Below, one piece after another: positions 21,892-34,524 of a DNA stretch of 64,000 nt. The notes below the pieces were generated by a model. It was not told the DNA's origin, searched no databases, and worked only from the letters and a program-made list of their open reading frames with translations. The DNA comes from Hedera helix (Eukaryota > Streptophyta > Magnoliopsida > Apiales > Araliaceae), in contig OX359270.1 in NCBI GenBank assembly GCA_947179155.2, positions 24,360,056 through 24,424,055 of the forward strand, read 5' to 3'. The position numbers and the translations under genes were made by a program. Each line of letters starts with the position of its first letter. Positions within the stretch are counted from its first letter, which is position 1.

Positions 21892-22789
21892 AGGTAGGAT
21901 GTACTCTGTTTATTTCTTAAGATGTTTTAATTGTGAGTGAACCCTTCTTCTCTATCTACTATTTTTTTCTTCATAATTGATATGTAACTAATTTATGGTA
22001 GATATACTATATATTCCATTGAAAGGTATATTCAAAAGAAGAATATTTGTTAGTGAATAATGTAAAAGATTACAAAATTAGGGTCCTAATGGCCTGTTTA
22101 AAGAATCCTAGCTAAATGTTTTAGCTTCCTAAGCCCTAGCCCATAGGTCATTATTTTGTCAAACCCTGCATAATGAATTATGCACTTGCCTCAATTCACA
22201 GATGGTACTGCTTCTCTCCGGCTTATATCCATGTATACCTTGAAAGTTGAAGTTTACCTACTTTTGAAGTAACCTCTTCTTCTTCCTTTTCTTGTTTATT
22301 TGTTCATTTGTTGATATGCATCTTTCTTTTTTGGTAAATATGGATGATAAACGTGTATGATATGGATATACATTATTTTTAATAAAGGGGAACCTTTTTC
22401 GGTGAGTTGCTATACCAATGTGCTTAAGAAAATTGTTGTTTTAGATTTTTGCAAACCAAATTTGTAGTAATGTTTGATTAAAAATTGAAGTTACTTCAAG
22501 GCCCAATTGATGCAATCCAAACTGGCCAAAATATTGGGCTGATGTGAAATATTATTGGAGTCGCATGCTATGTTATTTTATAAGCTTATATGCTGCTATT
22601 TATTATTTAGTTTACTTTATTATGTTTTATCCACAAAGGGTAGTTTGTTAACTTTACCTTGTGGAATAAAACTGGGTTGGCGGACAAGGCTTTGTAGTCT
22701 GGGCTTGGTGGTATTTTTGTTGATTTGGAAGTCCAAATACGAGTCCAGGTCATTAGTGATTTGGCCCCAGGACTACTTTGTCCCCAAGT

Positions 22790-22882
22790 TTATATATATA
22801 TATATACTAAATACGTATATACGTGTATATATGTATGTACATGTATATACGTATTTAGATGTATATATGTACATATATATAT
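22790..22882. repeat. TA-rich alternating microsatellite
   Basis: About 90 bases of alternating purine-pyrimidine built from TATA, TACG and TGTA steps, with partial mirror and inverted symmetry. Such tracts can adopt unusual helices or cruciforms. Confidence 0.8.
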
Positions 22883-23120
22883 GGGTCCACAGCAACTAGT
22901 TACTAGAAGTACTGTAGTAGCAATCAAATGTAGTAGTCAAATTAGTTTTAAAATGATCCGCCGCTAGAAACTCTAGCAGCAGGCCAAAAAATAAAAAATA
23001 GGCCATGCCGCTAGAACTTCCAACGACAAATAAAAATAAAGCCAATTTGACCCCTGCATTTGGTTCCTATAATAGTACTCCTAACAACTAGTTGCTGTGA
23101 ATGACTATCATGTGTGCCTA

Positions 23121-23139
23121 TGTGTGTGTGTGTGTGTGT
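23121..23139. repeat. (GT)n microsatellite
   Basis: Nine or so GT repeats after CTATGTGTGCC-like sequence. It is a simple dinucleotide repeat. Confidence 0.85.
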
Positions 23140-23432
23140 CCAAGAGAGGCAACAACCAATCCCAGCCTCCCTCCCCTTCCCTACTCACACCTAACCACGA
23201 CCACACCAAAAAAAAAAAATACAGATGAGAAATCAGCATAAAGAGTTCACTTTTTGCAACTTTCCCAAAGCAATTCAGATGCCACCAACAACAGAGAACA
23301 TACCTTATGGTTCTGAAAGCAGCATGGAGCCATTCTCCATCTTAGTCCCCAAATTCCAGCCCCTGAATAGGAAATAAGATTAAAACCAGAAGTAGCAATG
23401 TACAACAAAGGTAATATAACAAAAGGAGTCAT

Positions 23433-26400
23433 TTACCACCTTTCCGTGGCTTCTTTCTTCAGTTTCTCAATATGGCTTCCAATTTAGCACATGCTGCTTC
23501 AATTTTTATATTTTTCTCACAAAGTTCCTTCCATTGCGCCGATAAAGCATAAAGCTCGTATGCAGTGTTTTGCTGATCATTTACAGAAACATATTTTATA
23601 TGCTCAACAGGTGCAATGAAACAAAACGCAGTGCGACTAAGATATTTAAAATCACCTGATGATATTTCCTTTCACGATTAACAGCTTCTATCTGTTTATT
23701 TAGTTCAGCAGCTTCTGCTTGACATCTAGTGAAAACATAATGTAAGTTTAAGGAAGAGATGTAACTATCAACTTAGCAAGCCTAATCAATTTATTTTTTA
23801 AAGAAATCAACAGCTCTTTGTATTAAATTCAAACCTCTATTTCTTGAATGAATGTGATTTTTAAAGGCCACATTGTTTAATGCAACACTGTTTGTCTCAC
23901 AAAAAAACCTCAGTTTCTGCAAGCACTTTGGCTCAACTGAGGTCAGTTTATTGCAGGTTGAGCATAACCCGCCAATAAGTTGACTAAAGCTGAGCCAAAT
24001 CTCGGGTGAATGGCAAAGAGACCTGGGACTTTAAGGAGTCCTCAAAATCATGGATTTTTAGTCTGAGGTGTGCATTTTTTGTACCCCATTCAATGAGGCT
24101 CATGCCCAATGTGGGAAGGAATAGGATAAGTTCTACACAAGAAATAGAGTAGACGGGCATATCAAAAGAAGTGGGTCAAAAACCTAGATAGGAACACCTC
24201 CAGCCATTGGTTGTGCTGTTTCCAGACATCAGCGCCATGTTTTGACATTAATTCCAGATTTTCTCGCCTACAACATTAACCACCAAAATTATAAGAGGAA
24301 GAAGAACGACAATAACAGATATAAGACAGGGAAGCAATAAAACAAGATAAAAGAGCAAAAGAGGCAACATATACGGGAAAGAGAAGAAAACGAAGTAAGA
24401 GTATCACTGCAGTGCGAACCATATTTAAGTTATAAAGATGTAAAACTCGAACGAATGACCCTTCGTATCTACTACAACATCTTTCATAGTAAGTCTCAAT
24501 AAAACACAACTCTGACAGCTAGGCCTACTAGCAATTCTGAAATATAAAAAATAAACTTCCAGCATATGAATTTTGCAAGCAAAATATTATGAACCGTACT
24601 AGAATAATCAGGCTACCTAATTACGTGATGCTGAAGCAAATGTTGAGCTTTCTGAAGTGCCTGATTCCAGACAGTTTCATCATTCCTTTTGTTCATAGAT
24701 GGCATTTCCAGTCCATATCGAGAGGCACAGGCGGCTTTGAAGCTCTCACTCACTCAAATTCCCTGGCAAGCATTGGATGATTCTGAAATACAAATTCAAC
24801 AATAAAGTAATCAATTATACCTTCTTTGGGTAAAACAAGAACATTGTAATTGCATAATCAGTTAGAAATTTGGAGGAAGTAAAACTTAAAAACCTTTTTA
24901 CTAGGAGGGGGAGGGGAATGTACTAATGTAGAACTACGTACATGTATGCACAAAGTGCAAGGAGAGACAAGTACCTTAAGTTCAATGGCTAAGCCCAATA
25001 AAAACCATAGGACTTCAGATGAAAAGAGTGAGAGTAACAGATGAACAAAAAAGGGAAACTCATTAAAAAGCATTTGTATCCTGTGTTTTAAAAAATGCAC
25101 CAACACTTCATAAAATTTGTAGCAATTACACATTACTCGTTGGTATGTAGATAGTCCTCCAATATTTTTTGCAAGTATTCTATCTAATATATTTTAAATC
25201 AGTTAAATAAATATTCAGAAGCCCTGAAACTGGAGGCAGAACATGCGTTCTTGAGAAGTATGAAAGAAGAAGCATCCTCTTTTACCCCCTCACAAAAGCA
25301 ACTCAAACATCGTCGCTTTGAGGAAAAGCCCCTCCACTTTGAAGTAGAACCTATATTTCCTCAACACAGTGGCCAAACATTGAGCCCTGACCTTAACTGA
25401 CAATTGATTTAAAGAACCAATCATCAAGTAGTTATTATGTAGAAGATCAAGTAACTACCAGCATGGCATGACCTTACTCATTTAACAAACGAGTTTTCTC
25501 AACTCCCTGAGATCTCCTCTAATGTTGTGTGAGGGGTGAAACAGGGTGCCCCTGCTACGCTTCCCCTCCCAAGGAATTAGCTAAACTTTGAAGCAGGTAT
25601 TCAGCAACTTACCAACGAAGTGGCAAAGGGATTTGCCGGAGATTCGGTTAGGCCTAGACTCGCCTAGGAGATTCGGTCAAAGAGTCCCAAAATTTTGACC
25701 AAAAAGATAAGGGAAGTGAGTTGCAGAAGAGGGTTTCCTACCTAAAACATCAAAGAAATTCGCTATCAGCCATCCTTTTCTGCCACGATAGGCGATAGGC
25801 AAAGAGATCTCAATGTACATCTCTCTCCTCTCTTTCCTATGTCACCTCTGTCTCTCTGTCTTCTCTCTAGTTCTCTCTTCTTATCTATTTTCTCCCTTCA
25901 CACTTTCTTTTGGTAATACTCTTCAAGCATTTTTAACTTCCCCTATTTGGTATGCTTATACCCTAAATAAACTGGGAAGTATATTACAAGTTGGATTTAG
26001 GCCCATTTCTGAATGATCCAGAAATTATGTTTGTTAATGTGTTTTTCTTTTTCAAACAATAGGAATTCTCTCATATAAATTCTATTTTATGGTTTTTTAT
26101 TCAAAAAAAAAACAAGGAAAATTTGAGATTAAGTTTGATATGTATATTTTTTATTAAAAAAGTATAGAATCTATGAAATTAATCAATTCATCATCTCCAA
26201 AATATTTATACAAAAATAAATATTAATTTACTATAATATTTAAAATTTAAATACGTACCTAATCCCTAAATCCCTATTTTTTTAACACGATTCAAAGTTT
26301 CAGTGTATTGGCGGATATTTTGATGTATCAGAGTGCCAAACCGCAACCTTGATACGAGTTGGAAAATCCGTGATTAATCATGTAAAGGGTATGTTTAGGC

Positions 26401-29212
26401 AAAATTTTGACGTAGCGAAACGATTTCGGATCAAATAGTGGGAAATTTTCGGCGTAAAAAAAAGAAGGTAATTAATAAGTTTTAACTAGTACCTAAATCG
26501 GTATTAAAAAATAAAATAAAACTAGTATTCAAGTTAACTAACTTATAAATTATACTTATACTACTGAGCCAAAAACAATTATACATACTATATAGTGCCT
26601 AACTTGAGCTTAAACTTTTTTTTAGTCATTTTACTTGGAAATAAAAAATAAATTTTTAAACATAGTAATTACGAAATAGTTAAGTATAACTTGAAAATAT
26701 CTTAAGAATTTACTATCCAATTCTTATGCAATGTAACATTCGACACGTTTGTGAGATGTCTATTTTATCATTCGGACAATTGTGTGAATTAAATAGTTTT
26801 TTTGTGCACTTAATTGATTAATCTTGTTGTTCTTATTATTTAGAATTTTTTCCATATTTTTGTTTAAGCTTCTAACTAGCATAAAGGTGCATATCACCCT
26901 AAACCGTTATCAATTCAAAAAATGACCTTTGCAAACCCAAATCCCCACACACTACCCCATGCTTCCCAGGCTCTATCTAAAGTACAAAACTCATAACTCC
27001 TAGCTCAGCCTAATCCTACAGCTTTCTCTAGCTTGAGGTGAAGTTCGGAACCTTAGGTCAATACCTTTTTGAACAACCTCTTCTGATTAACATCATGAAT
27101 CACTAGCACTGGCTTCATTCTTACATAAGATATTCCCAAGAGCGGATTTTTTGAGAGGCACCTCGTTTATAGGGGTGAATTCGCTGCTGATAGATCTCAC
27201 CCACCATCTCCAATGAGATGTTTTCCGCATTTGAGTTGGTAAAAAAAATTGCTATTATCATCAAAACACAAAAGTTCTCCAATTATGTCACTCCAAACTT
27301 CATTTCTTCTAGACAAAGTAAACCTCAAAAAAATTCTAAAACAGTCCTCAGCATCACCCAAGATTATCCAAAAGGGTCAGACGTATGTTAAACCTTCCTT
27401 CTCACTGTACTGAGTAGGAATAAATTACTAGCACTTTCCTCAACAGATTTATACGAACAAACAACTAGTGTAAGGACTACTCCATTTTCAAGATGTTACC
27501 CATTGATTGGTGCCATATTCTTTCAAATGGCCTTAAAGGCCAGTCAAGAGCCTGATACCTTAAAAACAGTGTAGAAACTACTTCTCTGTGAAAATACCCA
27601 ACTTCTATCTTCACTACACAAGATCATTGAATAGAAACTCTCAAACAGCAAACCAGCTGGCTCCACGTCCACTCTGGAAAAGTCTTTCTAAAGTGCAGAA
27701 TTATATACAACCACCAGCTCCAAAAAGTAAGAATATTTATTACTAAAGCACTCTTGTCGATTTCTATTCAATATAATATATAGCTACTAATATTTATTCC
27801 AACATTTGGGTAGCCCTTTCCTTCATGACAACTCCACTCTAACGACACTGGCCTTCCATTCACCTACCAATAATTTAACCCTACCTGTAAGTAGCCCTTT
27901 CCATTTCAAAGGCGGTCCATTGATTGCACCTTTCTGATATGACTTCTGATCTTAGGAAAACCCATCGCCAAAAGCTAGTTATTAGGGAGGGGGAGCCTAA
28001 GACTATATCAACTCACATCAAGAAAAAATGACAAGTTTATTACAAGTAATCTTGATTACTGGAAATTAGAAATGATCAACTGTCTCTTTATCTTTCCGAT
28101 TTCTCTATATCTATTAAGAACTTCAATTCCTAACTAAATTCTAGTACTTTTGTTGTCAATCACTGACGTTACAAGTCTAGATTGTAACTAAAAAATTTGC
28201 CTTCCAGATCGAAAAAGTTAAAAGGAAATGAAAAGAAGGACCAATCACCAACGAGAAAAGAGATAAGAGCACTCCATGAAGGGTGGTGTATGTTGTTTAG
28301 GGCCTTGGGCAGTTTTTCTCACTTATAAAGAAAGTACTGATTGTATGAATTGCCTACATTCATTAAAGTTCCCAAAAACACAAAAAATCATGTAATACAT
28401 TATTTAAGCTCAACATTGGTAGCATTTTCAGAATAACATCTACAAGTATGATATTCTTTTCCTCATACAATTGTTGAGTTCAAAATATGTGCACAACTAA
28501 CAAAAAAACTGCCTAAATATTTACACATTCAAATACACAAATGATAAATCAAAACATTTATTCACATGCTAGGAAAAAAGAGCTGTGCAAACAAAAGCTC
28601 TAAATAGTCACAAAAGCTTTGGTAGTAAACAGCCTAGTTGTTATTGTAGGTATCAACAAAGTATGATATTTTGACGTCATGGAGTAGTTGAGATAAACAG
28701 GGCAATGTCTAAACGATTACAGCCATATATATATGCACAATCATGACATTACAAAAGATATGCTTCAATACATACATCTAAAATCAACTCAATATAAATT
28801 CAAAAAGTTCAACTACAAGAGTAACAGAGGGCAGAAATTTATATCGCAGTCTTTCAGTTTTCATTTCCTTACCATATTTAAGTTCCAAACAAGCCTAAAA
28901 AATTTCGCCAAAAATTGCCGAAAAATATCCCAAATTTGAATGTAAAAATACATATTCAGAGTGGAAACTACCTTAAAATTGAAGGTGGGAACTGGAGGGA
29001 GATCTTTTAGGAAATCGGCGGTTTTTTAGAGCTTCGAGCCATCTCTACTTCGACCAAACGGTCCACTTCTCGTTTCACTTGGGGTCGCCGTACTCGTCGT
29101 CCATGTAGGGCAACGCATCGATGACTTCTGCACCGGTGGACCACGCCGGTCGAGAAGATGGAGGAGCTCCGAGCATAAGAATATCGCCGTTACTTTTTTC
29201 CGATTTCGCCAT
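23433..29212 (-). pseudogene. MOS4: MOS4/SPF27 (BCAS2 family) pre-mRNA splicing factor gene, decayed
   Basis: The family is a core part of the Prp19/MOS4-associated spliceosome complex in the nucleus, tied in Arabidopsis to immunity. Exon 1 (29,212-28,972): EVIDALPYMDDEYGDP, then VKREVDRLVEVEMARSSKKP and DFLKDLPPVPTFNFK. Exon 2 (24,782-24,617): MLAREFE, VRASKPPVP, LEMPSMNKRNDETVWNQAL. Exon 3 (24,267-24,184): ENLELMSKHGADVWKQHNQW. Exon 4 (23,725-23,656): LNKQIEAVNRERKYHQ. Exon 5 (23,572-23,433): NTAYELYALSAQWKELCEKN. Splice sites fit, and introns are kept, so it is not a retrocopy. Lesions: single-base losses near 29,080, 29,020 and 23,482, TGA at 24,752 where the family has Arg, and about 10 bases missing near 24,724. 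The C-terminus is also short. Sequencing error could explain the single-base gaps, but hardly all of them. Confidence 0.9.
24783..28971 (-). other. Large first intron of the MOS4 gene
   Basis: About 4.2 kb between the donor AAG|GTAGTT (28,971) and an acceptor TTTCAG (24,783). I saw no further MOS4 exon in it: exon 1 already ends where exon 2 begins in the family. The part at 25,620-25,810 has GCCTAG/GGCGATAGGC pieces like the transposon at 16.8 kb, and 26,280-26,480 contains another unplaced repeat-like segment. Much of the added length is therefore probably inserted DNA. Confidence 0.6.
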
Positions 29213-30143
29213 TGTTGCAGACCTAATTAGCTCTCGCCTCTTCTGTATCTCTCTCGGCCCAGCGGAAACCGAATAAGAACTGGAACTTGGCTTAGGATAG
29301 CACAACACCTTCCGTTCTAATTTTTAGATATTCATTTCGACATAATTTTCATTTTATCAATTTATGATATTTTAAAATTGAAAATAATAATTCTTAATAT
29401 GTAATTGTAGATTCTAATAAGAAAGAATTATAATTGCTATTAATTAATTTAAAAAATTCTAATAATTTTTGCATTTATTATTTTTAAACTCAAATAATTT
29501 ATGTTATTTATTATTTTTAAAACTCAAAGAACTTGTACTATTTTTGGTACAATCTGTACAGAAAGTAAATTTTACACTATATTTTTGAGTTTGAAATTTA
29601 CCGTGAATTCGGAAATACTAAATATTTACTATATGTTTGGGAGTTTCAAAACAAAGTAGAAAGAAAATGATGAAAAACTTACGTTTTCTTTAAATAAAAA
29701 AAATGTTTTGTGTATTTTTTAGAGGACAAATTTGGACAGAAAAGAAAAAAAATTAAATAATTGTTTCGCAATTGATATATTATTTTAAATCACAAACCCA
29801 ATAAAATAGAATATAAAGGTATAGTGGTAATCTCTAATTTAAAAAAATTATCAATTCACACACAACACAGGGAAAATCATAAAATTTATAATCTTTTCTT
29901 TTTCATCTTGATTTTAATTCCGTGTTCTTTTCTTTTTTGTATAAAAATCACAAACATTAAGTTTTTGAAAAATACCTCAAACTGACATTAAAAAGTAAAA
30001 ATTGATATTATAATTTTAAATGGGTGAAGTATTTAAGTTGTTTTGCAGTCAAACACAAAAAAAAAAAACTGAAAAATAATTATGTTGAATTGGGTAGGTA
30101 AATTCATCAACTAGTTAAAAGATGTTTTGTGAATACTAGTTGT
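29213..30143. other. Upstream region of MOS4 and AT-rich spacer
   Basis: The first ~100 bases left of 29,310 would hold the MOS4 5' leader and promoter; no clear TATA box can be fixed. From 29,330 the DNA is very AT-rich with many A/T runs and no coding sign. Confidence 0.45.
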
Positions 30144-30302
30144 TGTTGAGTATATATAGCCCATATATGTTTATTTGAAAACACATCTTGACCCAAAATG
30201 TTAACCTATTAAGTCTATGGTCTAATAGAACATTATATGTATCCTTAATCTTTCTTCTTTATGTTCCGATTTGGGATTTCACTATCATGCGATACCTCAA
30301 CA
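30144..30302 (-). repeat. Left terminal repeat of the TRIM-like element
   Basis: TGTTGAGTATATATAGCCCA to ...GATACCTCAACA, about 159 bp. Its centre (GGTCTAATAGAACATTATAT) aligns with GGTCCATTAGAGCATATATA in the other repeat, showing exactly where the solo LTR entered that copy. Confidence 0.7.
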
Positions 30303-31753
30303 ATCTCTTCCTTAACGCGTGATCTCTTCATCCTAAGTCTTTCTTCTTTATGTTTCGATATGAGACTTTACTATTACGTGATACCTCAACATTCTCCTCC
30401 TTAACGCGTAATCTTTCCATCCACATCAATTTCCTCCTTAACAAACTCTTCCCCTTGAACTTTAACCATACCTTTTTTTAGCATTATAGCTCATCACTTC
30501 TTCTAGTTGACATCAATCTCCTCATTAACGCGTGATTTCTCCATCCACATCGACACCAAGCTCTCTCCCTTGAACTTTAACCATACTTTTTTTAGCATTA
30601 GCTCGTCACTTCTTCTAGTTGACGAGCTACTCTATTTATTATCTCTTGTTTGATCCACCAAGAGTCTCAACCAAATCCATCAAGTCTCCTTATCTGAGGA
30701 TCTTATCTCTTGTCAAGAGTCAACCCATCAAATCTCCTCTATCTGGCGAGCTTATCTCTCAACATCTCTTGTCAAAAGCCAATTATGAGACTCTGCGAAA
30801 AGCGTCCACCACTTACTCAATGAATTATTTTTCATCCATCATGCTCAGTCCATACCATACCATATCCGTGACCCAAGTCTGTAGTCAAGTCAGAGCTTTG
30901 ATACTAGTTGTTGGGCATATCCGACCCATATATGCTCATTTAAAATCACATATAGATAAAATAGGTTAACCTATGAAATCTATGGTCCATTAGAGCATAT
31001 ATATGTAAAATTCTGAATTTTATGAAATATAAAATTTAATTTTTTTCTTCATATATATTTTCATGAAACAGTAAGTGGTTAAATTGATAAAGTTAAAAGT
31101 TAAGGATGTTATGTGTAAATTATATTATGTCGGACAATATTCGTTTGGTCGGGGAATATTCGTTCTGTCGGGGAATATTCGTACGACGGCGCCGTACAAA
31201 CCAATCATTGGTGGACCCCACAAAGAATAATTGTCGGATATAGAAAATGACATAAACAATTTTTAAATGGTCAATGATACTATCACTTTTAATTGTTAAA
31301 ATATCTTGTGGTAAAAGAATAGTAATATACAGTATTACAAGTAACATACGGTATTGCACAGTAGCGCACGGCATTACACAGTGTTTCGTATTATTAAACT
31401 GATAAAGTGGTTATCGTACAATATTTGACTTTATTGTCACATGCATAATAATTCATATTATTAAACTGATAATTGTCACAGTAGCATATGCACAGTAATT
31501 CACATTATTGAATCAATAATTGTCATGACTCAGTAACGTATTATTTCTTTTACATACTTTCTGCATTATTGTTATCTCTATTATGGTGTTATTTAAACAG
31601 TTGTATTTCATTAATTAATTGACTTGATATCTAACTCAGAGAGCCAACTACACTGTATTTATAACAATTAGTCATAATAATGAATAAGTGTGAATTATTG
31701 TTGAATAATTGAATTGATAAAGTTATTTATTTATAATATAAAGTTAGGTGATA

Positions 31754-32030
31754 TAAAATGAATGGTATAGATTAAAGATAATATAGAATTTGAAATGGAT
31801 GGTGTAGATTAAAAGATGATCTTTAAATGAATGGTTTAGATTAAGGAAATCTTAAAAGATGAAATGAATGGTATAAATTAAAGATAATATAGAATTTGAA
31901 ATGGATGGTGTAGATTAAAAGATGATCTTTAAATGAATGGTTTAGATTAAAGAAATCTTAAAAGATGAAATTAATGGTATGGATTAAACATTATCTTGAA
32001 ATGAACGGTTTAGATTAAATTAGGAAATCT
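31754..32030. repeat. Tandem repeat in solo LTR 2, period about 105 bp
   Basis: AAATGAATGGTATA(G/A)ATTAAAG, then AATATAGAATTTGAAATGG and GATGATCTTTAAATGAATGG recur twice and partly a third time, just upstream of the TATA box. This position suggests promoter-proximal enhancer-type repeats. Confidence 0.85.
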
Positions 32031-32045
32031 TGGTTATGATAAGAT

Positions 32046-32056
32046 TTTTGGCTATA
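32046..32056 (+). promoter_or_regulatory. TATA box of solo LTR 2
   Basis: CTATAAATAGAG is a near-ideal plant TATA box. It follows the tandem repeats and precedes a pyrimidine-rich leader, as expected for the U3/R boundary of an LTR. Activity is not shown. Confidence 0.6.
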
Positions 32057-32335
32057 AATAGAGGCATTAACTTAAGAATTTTTCATAAACTTCCTTACTT
32101 GTTCTTTCTTTCTCTCTCTAAATACTTCTTGTGAAAGTTCTCTCTAAGTGTGCTTAAGTCATCTTGAGTATTTGTGAAGATCTATAAGTGTACATGTACT
32201 GTTCAAGTTAATCAACCTCATTTAAATCAATATCCAGTCACGTGTTACGGTAAGGGATTATCATTATTTGATTCTCGAAAATAATATCGTTTCTTTCTTA
32301 CTCATAAGATGTGCCATTTATTTTCATGTATTAAT

Positions 32336-32625
32336 TTGTGGGAATAACCTTACGGCGCGGATTACCGCCTGTTGGTGAATAACATTTCGTATTCATTCCT
32401 TATTAATCTTTGAGAATAACCTTACTGCGCGGATTACCGCCTGTTTGGTGAATAACTCTTCGTATTCAATTTTTATTAAATTGTGGGAATAACCTTATGG
32501 CGCGGATTATTGCCTGTTGGTGAATAACCTTTCGTATTCATTCCTTATTAATCTCTGAGAATAACCTGACTACGCGGATTACCGCATGTTTAGTGAATTA
32601 CTCTTTGTATTCATTTCTTATTTGT
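32336..32625. repeat. Tandem repeat in solo LTR 2, four copies of about 72 bp
   Basis: Units share AATAACCTTA, GCGCGGATTACCGCCTGTT and TCGTATTCA. Each contains the palindrome-like GCGGATTACCGC, repeated four times with small changes. Confidence 0.88.
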
Positions 32626-34054
32626 CTCTTGTGGAAATAATTTGTTTACACGAATTATCACATAACACTTTTATTGCATATTCGTTTGTAATATCATTTT
32701 CTTTCATATTCGTAAGTGATATTATTTTCCTTTATACTCATAAGGGATACCATCTTTTTCATCTTCCATTATTCAAACTTACTATGGTAAGTGATATTAA
32801 TTTCCTCCACCTTTTGTTAATCAAACCTGCTACGGTAAGGGATATTATTTTCTTTCATACACCTAAATCGAAACTTATTATGGAACTATTGCTTCTATAA
32901 TTCTTGAAAATATTATATGTTCCATAATAGTTGCACTTCATCATTTCAATTGAACCATCCTATTTACGTGAACCTTTCTATTGAATTGTAACCGTTATTC
33001 TGAACAGTGGATCTTGAATATCATTTTTGAATTTCACTCCACATCATGTTGACAATTTGGACATTATTTGAATGTACACAAAGTAAACTTCTGATACTTA
33101 TTGTTTATACTGTTTCTTCTATTCATCATTTATATCATTGTAATCATCTAAAATCAAGTTGTTGTGAATATCTGTGGCCGGGGGCACAGATGCGATATAA
33201 TTGTTGAACAGATGATAGGTTAAAGGCGATATAATAGGTTAAAGGCGATACATCTGTTCGGTGTCTTTATGGCACGTGGTGAATGTTCTCTTTGGCCCGT
33301 AGTGCAAAGATGAACTGTTTTTTTTGGTATGATTATGACCAAATGCTGAATCTGGTATAATCATGACCGTTGGTGTTATATTGAATGTCTTTGGCCCGTA
33401 GTGCAAAGATGAACTGTGGATCTGCATGATTATGATCAGGAATTGTGAAATTGTATTATCTTGACTAATGGTATTTCAGATGATAAAAGTTGATGATGTT
33501 TTTCCTAAAAAGAGAACCGAGTGGACATTATAGTCTGCATTATTCTTCTAATAGATTGCTCATTCCGCTGCTATTATTGATCTGAACATTGGTCAAGAAT
33601 TTAACTGCAGTTTTTGATATAAACCTTGTAGTCTATTGTATTATATCAAGAACTCAACTGTTGAAGGCTAATGATAATTTATTCGTTATTATCTTAGTTA
33701 TGATATTCTTTACTGGGCTATTTGAGCTCACCCTTTCTTTTGTTCCATTATTTTTCAACAGGAGATGGGAACGTAGCTGGGTCTAGCCGGGGAATAGAGT
33801 GAGAGTCCGAGGGATAGCTATCGTAGTCTTCACGCGTTGTAAAATAGTGTGATAATAATAGTGAAGACTTTGTTGTGTATTATTATAGACTGTATTGTTG
33901 AACGTTGTTCTACCTTGTAAGAATTTTGTTGTAGTCTTTTGACAACTCAAGTTTGGGCTGTGTGGGCCCAGATTTGGGGGTGTCACAATATATGTCATCA
34001 ATCTTTCTTCTTATATTCCGATGTGGGACTTTATTACAACACGGTACCTCAACG

Positions 34055-34519
34055 ATCTAACTTGTTAGAAATTAAGTCACGCAAACCAAACAACAAAATA
34101 AAGAGAGACAAGATTTAACATAAAAACCCTTTAAAGAAAAAAATCACAGGCCAAACTCTGAATATCCACTATATCAATAATAATGGATTTATAATATTCC
34201 TCTCAAGTTTTACGCCCTAAAACACGAGATTACATAATACTACGACATAATTTTTTGTGCGGAATAAAAACTACAAAATCCTCTCTCCCATAATACAATT
34301 TTTTTGTACGGAATATAAAAGTTTTTTCCTCTCACAAAACTCACTCACATTATCTCTCAACTTTCAGGTTGTTGCATAATCTATAGTTGTGCTACACTTC
34401 AACAACTACATATAAGACTTTATTTACCCCAAACTTTTCTCTTCCTATTTAAAATGGGACAATTTTAAAATAATACTCCTACAAAAAATAAACTTCCTTC
34501 TCAATATATAACCCCTACA
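34055..34519. other. Repeat-like spacer between TRIM element and solo LTR 3
   Basis: No gene. It resembles the flanks of plant retroelements (AGAGAGACAAGATTTAACAT, then AAAACCC). I could not set borders. Confidence 0.3.
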
Positions 34520-34524
34520 AATAA

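Larger units (their letters stand above)
21892..23432. other. Non-coding stretch with microsatellites
   Basis: No gene recognised. It holds an alternating TA/TG/CGTA purine-pyrimidine tract (22,790-22,882) and a (GT)n tract (about 23,121-23,139). Longer open frames across the TA tract translate to repetitive YIYIYI and are not genes. Confidence 0.6.
31004..33987 (+). mobile_element. Solo LTR 2 (3.0 kb), plus orientation, inside the TRIM-like repeat
   Basis: Starts TGTAAAATTCTGAATTTT and ends GATTTGGGGGTGTCACA, flanked by ATATA at 30,999-31,003 and 33,988-33,992. The intact TRIM repeat at 30,144-30,302 serves as the empty site and confirms the boundaries. It includes a TATAAATA box near 32,053 (GGCTATAAATAGAGG), the probable promoter, followed by a transcribed-looking leader. 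No coding capacity. Confidence 0.92.
30144..34054 (-). mobile_element. TRIM-like short LTR retroelement, split by a solo LTR
   Basis: Two related terminal repeats start TGTTG(A/G)G and end ACCTCAAC(A/G): 30,144-30,302 and 30,909-34,054, the latter interrupted at 31,003. Beside the right one, CAGAGCTTTGATACTA (30,891-30,906) is, on the minus strand, a near match to the initiator methionine tRNA primer site TGGTATCAGAGC. The element thus runs on the minus strand. The interior (about 600 bp) is non-coding and contains partial duplications of LTR-like sequence (TCTTTCTTCTTTATGTT, CCTTAACGCGTGAT). Small size, no coding and a tRNA primer site fit terminal-repeat retrotransposons in miniature. A flanking duplication was not clear. 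Confidence 0.65.

Noticed and set aside
22555..22967. Membrane-like open frame rich in Tyr/Ile
   Set aside because: It is a translation of the TA/TG microsatellite; there is no conserved domain.
24276..24509. An extra MOS4 exon at 24,430 (sequence resembling LKYG)
   Set aside because: Exon 2 and exon 3 join directly in phase through AG|G at 24,617/24,267, leaving no family residues unaccounted for.
30619..30969. 116-residue open frame in the TRIM-like element
   Set aside because: It spans the tRNA primer site and the LTR border, so it is a chance frame in non-coding element DNA.
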